A stretch of DNA of 16,148 nucleotides from Paraglomus occultum (taxonomy: Eukaryota > Glomeromycota > Glomeromycetes > Paraglomerales > Paraglomeraceae), in the NCBI GenBank assembly GCA_910592205.1, contig CAJVPJ010000818.1:1-16148 (forward strand), in the 5' to 3' direction. Shown piece after piece: positions 8,418 to 16,148 of the stretch (position 1 is the stretch's first letter; each line of letters begins with the position of its first letter). The position numbers and the translations under genes are program-made. The notes beneath the pieces are model-generated. The model worked only from the letters and a program-made list of their open reading frames with translations, did no database searches and had not been told where the DNA came from.

Positions 8418-9445
8418 CCGCCCATCTCCTTCATGTTCATTAATCTTCAAATGGTTTTCACCTTTATTCCATCTCTTAATGCCATCGAATACCATGCTTA
8501 GTGTGCCATTAGGTCCTTTTCCTATTATTTCGTTCTCATCGAGAACGTAATTAATTGTTCACGTATTGCCTCATCCTGAATACCAAATAAATGTACTTTA
8601 CGCGGACTAAGATAATAAATTTTACTTACCTGTTGATCGGAATGCGGAACGTGAACATTTTGCGCTCAATCGTAGTTGTAATGATCAGTCGCGTCAACAC
8701 TACAATAATTAGCTTTACCTCTCGTTATAAAATGCTTGTTTACCAATTTTTTCTGTTGTTCTGCTAATTTCGTATTTTTGTTGCAATAATTTCTCTCTAA
8801 TTTAGCCTTAATCAGATGTTCTTTGAATTTCTTTAGTACGTCTCTCGCTTCTTCTTCCTTGCGAGCGTTGTACTGTAAGCCGTTCTGAAAATGTTGGCAC
8901 GCGTCACACAAACCCGTTCCTGGACTCATGATTTGAATGTAGGGCGTTAATTGATGCCCATAACTTGCGAAATGCATCATATTTTAACAATTTCAGTGTG
9001 CTATCATTTTCGAGACCTGCAAATAAATCAAGATAGACCGATTTATAACTTGTTTCGGTTGGCAATAGTATAAGCGATTGAGTAACGCGATTGACATTTC
9101 TACACGGACTTGGTAGTCATGTGTTTTTCGAGAAAATTCTTCACGACAGTAGCAACGTTTATATCAATGATTATTTTGGTTTTCCATCGTGGTACTCGTT
9201 TGATATTACCGTGAATGCGTGGTATTATGCCATTTGTTGCTAGGTAATTTCTAACGTTTTCGAAGTGCGTGCGGCCAATTCCTAACATATTGAGATACGT
9301 TTTTTGGCAAAGAGCTGTATTACGATCTCAGTAATAAACGTTTGCTTATAAGTACGGGTTTTCTTTCAGTTGGGCCATTAAAAATATGTCTTGTTCGGTT
9401 CTGAAACGCCTCGCGTAATTCGGCAAACTTTTCTCTCGGAATCAT
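8418..9445 (-). pseudogene. Broken transposon-type ORF (Cys-rich, DATDHYNYD...AQNVHVPHSDQQ family)
   Basis: Minus-strand fragments in consecutive order resemble a transposon-associated protein that I recall from arbuscular mycorrhizal fungi and invertebrates. From the N-terminus: EQDIFLMAQLKENPYL with TAA at 9348-9346 and TGA at 9330-9328; LGIGRTHFENVRNYLATNG and IHGNIKRVP (9288-9100); a frame change, then LPTETSYKSVYLDLF and LLKYDAFRKLWAS (~9095-8955); a second frame change, then GLCDACQHFQNGLQYNARKE and a basic coiled stretch (8980-8669); a TGA at 8668-8666 where Trp is expected; AQNVHVPHSDQQ and RKVHLFGIQDEA; a third frame change, then NYVLDENEIIGKGPNGTLSM, ending near 8418. The GQNK-type motif usually following is absent, so it is 3'-truncated. 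The family link rests on memory of motifs. Confidence 0.65.
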
Positions 9446-9819
9446 TTTTGAACAATCAAAATCGCAATCTATCATTCGTTGGAACTGTTATATTTATTAT
9501 TCTTCATATACGGGTAATCCTCTTTTATCGTTCATGTTGCATTAATTTTAATAATTGCGTTTATCGAAAATTTAAATCGATTGACTATAGTTCTTACATG
9601 TTTCAAATAAATTCATTCTCAGGAAAAATACTATAATTGCTAATGCTAACATCAAACATTACAATTAATACATTCCCCAATTCATACTGCAAGCGATGAT
9701 GCTAATCAAATCATTCTACTCTCTCCATTAACTCAACTAAACAGGATGAACAGAACACATAAAGTCTGAAAGAAGAACTCAAATATACGCAAGCAATTTT
9801 ATTTGATACAAATAATTAA
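9446..9819. other. AT-rich flank between two decayed elements
   Basis: This may include the N-terminal leader of the minus-strand transposon relic, but no frame holds together. The + strand ORF at 9391-9636 overlaps the relic antisense and shows no domain. I see no gene. Confidence 0.4.
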
Positions 9820-10321
9820 TAGATTATACACTATTGATTTCCCTTACGTTTCTTCTAATTTTCGTTTCTTTCTTGTGTTGGTTTTAATATTAATGCTCGT
9901 TAGTAGATATGATTTTCCGTTCCTCTTGATAAATTTCGTAAGTGATTTTTTCTTATTCCTGGAGAGTTTGGGTATCATTGATTTTAAAAAACATAAGGGG
10001 CAATTTTTTCTCCTTGGGCTTTATTTAAAAATACTTCTAATGGTGCTGTAATTCTTGAGTTCCATAGTGGATTTGATGTAATTAATTTTATATTAATATT
10101 TTTCTATATAAAGACAATCCTGTATTATAATTAATCAAATTATGTTATTTTATGGTTTATATTCATCACCTTCTGGTATGATAAAGTGAGCATTAAAATT
10201 AACAAGTCCATAAGTTTTCAAAATGTCATCAGTCACACTAATTTTACAGCCACATCATAATCAGCCCCTCAATTATTATTATAGAATGTTCACTTTGTCT
10301 GGTTTTGTTGCAGCATGCCCC
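9820..10321. repeat. Left direct repeat of the composite element, with minus-strand coding relic
   Basis: The repeat contains, on its minus strand, KAQGEKIAPYVF (about 10018-9983) and then, after a one-base insertion in a T run, NDTQTLQE-stop-EKITYEIYQEER (about 9981-9918). The right repeat has the same peptides with almost only synonymous changes. Its right end is dispersed-repeat copy E. Left boundary is approximate. Confidence 0.6.
10224..10321 (+). repeat. Dispersed repeat, copy E
   Basis: Full-length copy: GTCATCAGTCAC, TTTTACAGCCACATCATAATC, AGCCCCTC, then GTTCACTTTGTCTGGTTTTG and TTGCAGCATGCCCC. It carries a TTATTATTAT expansion in the middle relative to copy A. Confidence 0.85.
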
Positions 10322-10771
10322 AAATATAAAAAAATAACAAAGTTATTGATTCAATATAAGTTTATAAGATGAATGAGTAACAAATGCTGATGCTGTATTG
10401 GAGAATTTAAAGGAGAAGGTGCTAAGTTAGGTAAGAAAGTTGATAAATTAAGAGAAATTAGTTCTAACAAAACTTGAATTAAAGCAGCAAAAAATTAAAA
10501 AAAAAAAACACTAAAAACTTATGAGTAAGTGGTTTGATCACTCAATTTAAAACTCTGCATGATAAACCAGGTAAGAAGAGTTATTGAGAACTGTTATTTA
10601 TGCAGAATATTTTGGGGTGGATAAAAATTGAAAAATAATGCTACTTTTGATCTTGTTGCAGAATTAATCAAGCTAGATGTGACTGAAACTGTAAACTAGC
10701 TAAATATAATCACTGAATAGTAATAGGACATGGCACTTGCTTTACAGAAAGGTTAGATAATTGAAGAAAAG
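10322..10771 (+). other. Upstream part of the element interior
   Basis: AT-rich sequence with an A13-14 run near 10495-10508. All frames are interrupted. Short lysine/glutamate-rich peptides (for example KLGKKVDKLREISSNK) suggest a worn coiled-coil coding region continuous with the pseudogene that follows. Confidence 0.35.
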
Positions 10772-11630
10772 ATGCTGGTAAATACTATAATGAGGAATTA
10801 TATAATATTAAGCAGTATAAAAAATTCTTTAAAATCAGTGAATCATGGATTAGATCCAGTGGAAGCAAATGAATTAAGAGCATTAGTAACTAGTCCAACT
10901 CTTCTGGAAAATTTTCTGTTGATCATTATCATGGACCTCATACTCACAGGAGCTTTAGGGGTCAAAACAAATGTATTTAGTCCTTTAGTCCAAAAATAAA
11001 TTGATTATTCTCAAAACATTAATTTCAAAACCAATGCTGAGGAAATTAAAAGGCTGGCTGACAGAGTTAATGCCCCAAGTAAAGTCAATAGTAATAGCTA
11101 AATTGATTAAGACACAGAACTAGAAGATGATATTTATGATCTTCCTGATAAAAATAATAAAGATCATGATTGATTAGTTGATTCTTTACTTGAGACCCTG
11201 AAATAGTGGTAGAGACTATTGCTTTACAGGCCATTAGAAGCATATAGTAATAGTAAGTTAAAGAACAAAATCCTGAGAGAGATGAAAAAATTTAAAGAAG
11301 ATTAAAAAGGACTGGTTAGACTAGATCTCTCAGTTTATGAAACTGTGAAAGAATTTACTGAAGAAGGGAATTGTTAAGTACTATGCAGAAAGTTAGGAGG
11401 TCAAAATCATGCTAATACTAATACTAAGAAGCACTATTACTATAAAATAGAAAACCTACTGAAGATAATGAACAGAAGTATTCTGAACCTGAAGTAGTCC
11501 TTTAGCAGTATTATCAAAACTTATTTTGTTAGGTCTTGGAGAAGCCATTGTTTGAGGCATTATTTGTTGGAAATCAAAGTTGCTGGAACGCAAAAAAGGT
11601 GTTCTAATAATGATTTGATTGTTTATTCTG
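10772..11630 (+). pseudogene. Nine-stop pseudogene inside the composite element
   Basis: One frame stays protein-like for ~286 codons from the ATG at 10772. It includes LDPVEANELRALVTSPTLLE, FKTNAEEIKRLADRVNAP, DTELEDDIYDLPDKNNKDHD and LREMKKFKED. It is interrupted only by stops: TAA at 10997, 11099, 11108, 11303 and 11375; TAG at 11204, 11210 and 11495; TGA at 11171. Each stop can arise from a Gln or Arg codon (CAA, CAG, CGA) by one C-to-T change; at 11204-11212 the run reads stop-Trp-stop. Highly charged and helical, with no domain I can name. Part of 10720-11000 is also open in a second frame, so a frameshift near 11000 is possible. Confidence 0.6.
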
Positions 11631-11639
11631 CCAGTCTTC

Positions 11640-12119
11640 TTTTTTTTCTTGGTTTATTATAGGTTTAAGGTTTGGGTTTAATGCTTGTTTAGTAGTTATG
11701 ATTTCTTTCTTCTTGGTAAATTTCATAAGTAAATTTTTCTTTATCTAGATAGTAATAGTCCTGGAGTGTTTGGGTATCATTGATTTAAAAATGTATGGAG
11801 CAATTTTTTCTCCTTGAGCTTTTTCTAATTGTGCTGTAAATGGGTTCCCATGGTGGATTTAATGTAAATCAGTTTCATATTTATATTGTATATAGTCCTA
11901 TATTCATCACATTAGACTTATATTTATCACAATCTAGTATTAGTATGATAAATAATATAGTAATAGGGAACATTAAAATTAACAAGTCCATAAGTTTATG
12001 AATGCACCATTACTTTTCAAAACGTCATCAGTCACGTTAGTCAATTTTACAGTCACATCATAATCAGCCTCTCATTTATATCACATGATCAAATGTCTGG
12101 TTTTGTTGCAGCATGCCCC
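11640..12119. repeat. Right direct repeat of the composite element, with minus-strand coding relic
   Basis: The minus strand reads TAQLEKAQGEKIAPYIF (from about 11835) and, after a one-base loss in an A run, NDTQTLQDYYYLDKEKFTYE followed by IYQEERNHNY (to about 11700). Relative to the left copy it has an insertion encoding YYYLDK and keeps the peptide where the left copy has a stop. Its right end is dispersed-repeat copy F. Boundaries are approximate. Confidence 0.6.
12023..12119 (+). repeat. Dispersed repeat, copy F
   Basis: GTCATCAGTCACGTTAGTC, then AATTTTACAGTCACATCATAATC, AGCCTCTCATTTATATCACATG, and the end TCTGGTTTTGTTGCAG then CATGCCCC. The GTTCACTTT block is partly lost (ATCAAATGTCTGG). 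It ends the right direct repeat. Confidence 0.85.
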
Positions 12120-12142
12120 TATTACGGCACAGTGATAAATCA

Positions 12143-12234
12143 AAATGTGATTAGCCAAATTAGTTAACTTTCAGCCACATTAGCCTCTCATTTATGTCAC
12201 GTTCACTTTGTCCGATTTTTGTCGCAGTCTGCCC
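12143..12234 (+). repeat. Dispersed repeat, copy G
   Basis: It follows copy F after ~23 bp. Blocks: AAATGTGATTAGCCAAATTAG, TTTCAGCCACATTAGCCTCTC, ATTTATGTCACGTTCACTTTG, then TCCGATTTTTGTCGCAGTCTGCCC. GTCGCAG replaces the usual GTTGCAG. Confidence 0.7.
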
Positions 12235-13276
12235 AAATTTGTATATTAATATCGCAAAAACGAAAATTTGTATCTTGATTTATCGCGTTAGAACGTTCTC
12301 TGAACGGTTCATTACCTCAATTGGGTATACTCAAATTTTCTCTGTGCGAAACAAATGTCTCCATAATTATAATTAGCTACTATTAGAGTTATTTATAGTA
12401 AACTTGTCATATTTCAACAGGTGTACTAATTGCTCGTCGAATGACAGAGGTGTCTATTACATAATGCAAATGGAGCAATTCAGTCATGATTGTCGCTGTC
12501 GCTCTTCAATGCATTCTCGCAGAATCATACAAAGGTGTGTTCGTGTGACTGCAATATCAGTATCAACACTTCTTCTGGATTGTCGCGAGATAATTGAACG
12601 GTCAGATTGAGTAACTATGATTGACATTTTATTCGTGGACAATAAATCTTTATTATTCCATGAAATTTACTTGATCAAGGCGTCTCGCGCCCTAATAGCT
12701 GAATGCTTTGCGAAAGGGTGATAATATGCAAGTGTGCATGACGCCACAATCATCATGTGATAATTTGAGATTAAAATAATTTATTATCTACAATCAATGG
12801 ATCATCTGACCAATTGTACTATTACGATTAACAATTTTGAAAAATCCCCCTTGAAAAATTTGTGTGGCGTTATGTCTACTTTGTCTGGTTTAATAAATGT
12901 GATGCAATGCGTGTACAGTTGCAGTATTGATTTTGCTCGTGTGATATGCTCCGATATCCGACGGGGGTTAGTTTCATTTTTTTTTCTTTACGATTCGGGT
13001 TGATATATACAGATGTCAAAACGGGTGTGATTTGATAGATTCCTTATAATTTTGGGGAAACCAAACAATATTAATATACATTTTCGTACGCAGTCCGTCA
13101 CGGGTTTACACAAATGTCTTTAAACAGACGTTAAGGTTGACTTGCCAAAACTTAAAACCTGGTATGGCCTATCAAATCCTAAATAAATAATGAGAATAGC
13201 AGACAATGACAAACAATCAAGAATGTAATGCAGCATAAAATTAGTGGCGTAAGAAGTGATGTAAATTTTAATAGTT

Positions 13277-13312
13277 AATAATAACAATAATAACAATAAT
13301 AATAATAACAAC
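13277..13312. repeat. Trinucleotide microsatellite
   Basis: Imperfect (AAT/AAC)n array, followed at 13316-13335 by a TTAATA-rich repeat. It creates a meaningless poly-leucine ORF on the minus strand. Confidence 0.8.
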
Positions 13313-13889
13313 AGCATATTAATATTAATATTAAGAAATATAAAAGCTTTATTATTGCCTGAAAACCACTCACGCAGTCGTCCCCTTTATGACTGTGAGA
13401 ACGGTCAAGACTCGACTCACACTCACGCTTGACAGGACAGTCTTTTTAACTTTCCTGTAATGCAATACTCCTCTCTTCTCTCCTTCAAATGGCAATTCAC
13501 CCATCCTTCATTCCCGATAGTAACGTTGTGCACACGATTCCCCTATATGCTCTCGTTCCCCTACTTGTCTTTCACCCCTTGCAATTTTATCCATTCATCC
13601 CTCTTTTTAATCTTTAATCGCAACCTCCCTTGGTATATCGTGGTACAACGGCGAAAAGCAAGTAAAACTGGTGAGTTTATGTGATGTGCGCCAGATTGAG
13701 AAAAGGGGATGTTAATGTGGCTGAGTAATACCAAATACAATCCCCGTAGACGATTTGCTACTAGCATAAATACCTAAATGCAAATCGGATGGTGATTTAT
13801 AGATGCAAGTGCAGATATTTAATTGTGCTATTATTATATCATATATTATTAATATACTATAATACCATATATATATTCTTCCCATATCC

Positions 13890-14182
13890 TATTATTGTAT
13901 GTCATTATTTATACTTAATCCATCCTCCCCCTCTCTCATACTGCTCCATCAGTCTGGTTTCACCTCGGTCCAAACAAAGGCCTTGCCTCCTCCTCACTTA
14001 CTATTGTCTGATAGAACTCTTCTCTTTGCTTACCACTTCATCATTCGCCATCCTTCCTTACTCCGTCTCCCATCTACCTATCAATTACTTTTCGCTTCTC
14101 CAACACTATATTTTAACCACTCCGGGTAACACTCTCCACCAACCCCACCCCCTACGAATAAAAAAAAGGCGAGAAAAAAAAA
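13890..14182 (+). promoter_or_regulatory. CT-rich then A-rich tract upstream of MUB1
   Basis: A ~260-nt pyrimidine-rich stretch (CCATCCTCCCCCTCTCTCAT-type runs) is followed by purine tracts at 14160-14182 and then the MUB1 start at 14237. CT-rich blocks just upstream of coding starts are typical of fungal promoters and transcription start regions. The long + strand ORF at 13789-14379 is a by-product of the C/T bias plus frame overlap with MUB1 exon 1. Confidence 0.4.
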
Positions 14183-14236
14183 GTATTCAAATAATACTCT
14201 TAATACCCACACACTATATACGATCATACACTGAGC

Positions 14237-15904
14237 ATGAGAGAATCAAACTTTTCCTTTCCTTCCCAGAACCGAGCTTCAGTATGCATCACGTCTGCCC
14301 TTTACGACAGAAGAGCCCTAGATTGCACAGCCATGTTACCTCTAATCAACTCGCTCACTCATCTCACATATTTGACTAGTACATCTCCTCGCATCCGTGA
14401 AATACTCACAATGGATGGAGGACTTGAGCGTCTAGTTAGAATACTTAAAACAACAAAAGCTAGCGATAAACGAAGTGGTTGGAAGTGGTCTATGGCGTTT
14501 CAATGTGTTGCGAACGTAGGAGTCCGTGGTTCAGAGAAGATAAGGACGAGAGTTGTTGAGGCAGGCATGATACCAGTTATTATTACCGTATTGGACAATT
14601 TTTTAAAAGCTTTGGATCATGTTAGGCTGGAGAAAGAACAGCAAGCGGCACAGCAACAACAACAACAGCAGTTGTATACGGCTCAGTTGTTATCATCACA
14701 ACACGCTGCCTTGCATGAAGCTTTACTGGAAAACGGTAATGTGGTCATGATTACTTCTTTTTTATACCCACCTGTTGTATGCCGATCTGATAGTCATTTC
14801 GATTTGGCAAATAGCTTGACTTTTCATAGATGAATGTTTCTTATGCTCGTTAGACTGTCATAGTGATTTATCACGTCTGCTGATTCATTTAATTTTTATC
14901 TTTATCACGCGTATATAGTTCCTGCTCCCATACCAAGTAGGATGTTTACAGGATATAACATTCGTCCCTCAGAAGATGCGCGATCAGATGTCGCCTCATG
15001 GGGCTCGGTGACTGACACAGAAGAAAACAATCTCCAACCACTTGCTGGAGTAACTAATACAAATACCATTTTGTCTGCCTCAACTAATAGTACTGCTGAT
15101 TCACAGTTTGATATCAACGTTTTCTATCGTGAAGAAGATATACTCCTCTCTCTGCAACTGTTAGCTTATCTCTCCAAATACCCTCACCTTAGAGAGACAT
15201 TTCACAATGCCTATCCTCCCCATAATGTTTTCTCCTTGGTCGAAAAGTTTACTCAACGCTTCCACCCACCAGATATACAATACTGGGCGGGTGTCATTAT
15301 GAGAAACGCTTGCCGGAAAGATGACAATCGGGGTGGAATTCGCCAGTGTGCTTACATGGCATGCGGTAAATGGGAACAATATCCCCGCGAATTTGCTAAA
15401 TGTCGTAGATGTCGCAAGGCTAAATATTGTTCAAAACCATGTCAGTCGAAAGCATGGAACGAAGGTCATCGATGGTGGTGTATGGAAAGACATGGACATA
15501 GTGAGAGCGAGATTTCGAGTCAGCGGAAGCAGCAACAACAACAGCATCATCAGCATCATCACCAACATCACCACCAACAACAACAACAACAACACCAACA
15601 GCAGCAGCAGCCACAACAGCAACAGCAACAACTACCACAACAACCACAACAACAACGTCAACAACCGCAGCAGCCGCAGCCGCAGCCGCAGCAACCGTCT
15701 ATCGCCGTGAGTCCTAATATGCCTAGAACACGTCCAAACGTGCAATTTAGTGAGAATCTCCTTGAAAGGCTTATAACTCGGGATAATACAACTGCTGCCG
15801 CGATGTCATCGGAATCGACGCCATCTGCGACAACGATGCAAGATGTAAATGCGTCTACTACTCGGAACGGTGTCTCTGATTCTAATTCGTTTTTTGCCGT
15901 GTGA
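14237..15904 (+). CDS. MUB1: MUB1/samB MYND-finger protein, two exons
   Basis: Yeast Mub1 is the partner of the E3 ligase Ubr2 that directs ubiquitination of Rpn4; Aspergillus samB affects growth and conidiation. Exons 14237-14735 and 14919-15904 (183-nt GT-AG intron, phase 1) give 494 residues, shorter than the ~620 of yeast. The N-terminus MRESNFSFPSQNRASV, then YDRRALDCT, PLINSLTHLTYLTS and GGLERLVRILK, is the family's armadillo-like start and fixes the ATG. Gln-rich segments follow EKEQQAA (~residues 135-145). EDILLSLQLLAYLSKYPHLR and IQYWAGVIMRNACRKDD precede the MYND finger at Cys310-Cys354, with the pattern CAYMAC, CRRC, YCSKPC, H and C. Residues ~371-426 are a Gln/His/Pro tract, then a short disordered tail. 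A small ORF on the opposite strand and frame shadows of the tract are not genes. Confidence 0.94.
15522..15700 (+). repeat. CAR/CAT trinucleotide-rich tract encoding Gln/His/Pro in MUB1
   Basis: Mixed CAA, CAG, CAT, CAC and CCR codons give alternating Gln, His and Pro runs after the MYND finger. The tract is interrupted and codon-mixed rather than a pure microsatellite, so it is probably moderately stable. It also yields long artefact ORFs in the other frames (poly-Asn, poly-Val, poly-Leu). Confidence 0.85.
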
Positions 15905-16148
15905 AAAGCAGGCGGTTTCTGACTTTAGGGGTTGAGTGTGATGTTGCTGTTGGGATTGTAATAACTCTATTAATGGACGGAAGGGCTTTGGATTGAATTC
16001 TATCGATTCCCCCGCTTGTTAGCGTTATTATAATTATATCTGGTGCTTAGTTGTACTTATACCTAGCAGGGACTCTGGGTAATGAGTTAATTTGTATGCA
16101 TTTTATGATGGCGATGGTTATTTTTTTTCTTTACGATATACTTATCCT

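Larger units (their letters stand above)
9820..12119. mobile_element. Composite decayed element with two direct repeats
   Basis: Two diverged direct repeats (~9820-10321 and ~11640-12119) share a series of blocks in the same order. These include GGGTATCATTGATTT, GCAATTTTTTCTCCTTG, ATTAAAATTAACAAGTCCATAAGTTT and the whole ~100-bp TCATCAGTCAC...GCATGCCCC repeat. Between them lies ~1.3 kb with a stop-ridden + strand frame. The layout resembles an LTR-type element. However, no protease, reverse transcriptase or integrase motif is visible, and the flanking repeats encode a minus-strand relic of their own, so tandem insertion of a smaller element is equally possible. Confidence 0.5.
12235..14236. 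other. Intergenic region upstream of MUB1, no recognisable gene
   Basis: ORFs at 12404-12610 and 12797-13003 (+) show no domain. The minus strand over 12610-12490 has a protein-like stretch (TRTHLCMILRECIEERQRQS) ending at a stop, which I cannot assign. The minus-strand leucine run near 13317-13280 is the shadow of an ATA/ACA microsatellite. From ~13440 onward the DNA is CT-rich and probably belongs to the MUB1 upstream region. Confidence 0.45.

Noticed and set aside
10772-11630. Alternative genetic code with TAA/TAG read as Gln
   Set aside because: The frame would read well that way, but TSC13, 4E-BP and Hikeshi all end properly at TAG in the same window. Decay by C-to-T change explains the pattern more simply.
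9820-12119. Complete LTR retrotransposon
   Set aside because: The flanking repeats fit the layout, but there is no reverse transcriptase, integrase, protease or recognisable primer-binding site, and the repeats carry their own minus-strand coding relic.
12871-12896. Possible eighth copy of the dispersed repeat (TACTTTGTCTGGTTTAATAAATG)
   Set aside because: Only about 13 contiguous bases match the family and the TTGCAG...CCCC end is missing.
13120-13317. Minus-strand ORF starting with a leucine run
   Set aside because: The leucines are the antisense reading of an AAT/AAC microsatellite.
14250-14268. Strong polypyrimidine-CAG acceptor (CTTTTCCTTTCCTTCCCAG)
   Set aside because: It lies inside MUB1 exon 1 and encodes the conserved NFSFPSQ N-terminus, so it is more likely coding than a splice site.
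13789-14379. 196-codon + strand ORF upstream of and overlapping MUB1
   Set aside because: It is created by a CT-rich, stop-poor promoter region and by the wrong frame of MUB1 exon 1. Composition follows base bias and no domain is visible.
15321-15710. ORFs with poly-Asn, poly-Val and poly-Leu over the MUB1 3' half
   Set aside because: They are frame shadows of the CAR/CAY tract; the MYND finger fixes the true frame.
1-16148. CRISPR array, tRNA or rRNA genes
   Set aside because: No regularly spaced repeat-spacer units, no tRNA-like B-box or cloverleaf, and no rRNA-like segment were seen; the DNA is eukaryotic with spliceosomal introns.

Overview
This looks like nuclear DNA of an AT-rich, transposon-laden, early-diverging fungus. 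An arbuscular mycorrhizal (Glomeromycotina-type) genome is my best guess. The reasons are short GT-AG introns of about 46-183 nt, a fungal set of housekeeping genes (TSC13, Hikeshi/OPI10, MUB1/samB), long AT-rich gaps, and decayed repeats with protein-like but stop-riddled frames. The taxonomic guess is inference; I cannot test it here.

Layout. Positions 1-1800 are AT-rich flank with three copies of a ~100-bp dispersed repeat ending in TGCCCC, and a decayed minus-strand reading frame. Positions 1799-3038 hold a five-exon TSC13 gene (very-long-chain enoyl-CoA reductase) on the + strand. Positions 4119-3396, convergent with it, hold a three-exon minus-strand gene for a canonical eIF4E-binding protein (4E-BP). 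Positions 4120-6483 are a long gap with two cruciform-like inverted repeats and at most a weak spliced ORF. Positions 6484-7373 hold a three-exon Hikeshi/OPI10 gene. Positions 8374-7777 (minus) hold an unrecognised membrane-associated ORF pair with an unresolved 5' end. Immediately upstream of it, 9445-8418 (minus) is a broken transposon-type ORF. Positions ~9820-12119 form a composite repeat: two diverged direct repeats of ~0.5 kb flank ~1.3 kb carrying a 9-stop pseudogene. Positions 12235-14236 show no recognisable gene. Positions 14237-15904 hold a two-exon MUB1/samB gene encoding an armadillo-like, MYND-finger protein.

The intact genes serve unrelated housekeeping roles: sphingolipid/VLCFA elongation, TOR-controlled translation, heat-stress Hsp70 import, and ubiquitin-ligase partnering. 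They do not form a cluster. The most striking item is the 4E-BP. Spliced from three exons, it keeps the RAIP-like motif, both Thr-Pro priming sites, the Tyr-x4-Leu-hydrophobic eIF4E motif, Ser/Thr-Pro sites, the PGVT site and a C-terminal FEMDM TOR-signalling motif, with metazoan spacing. The second theme is repeat decay: in-frame stops in the repeats are of the kind made by C-to-T change, as expected from methylcytosine deamination or a RIP-like process.
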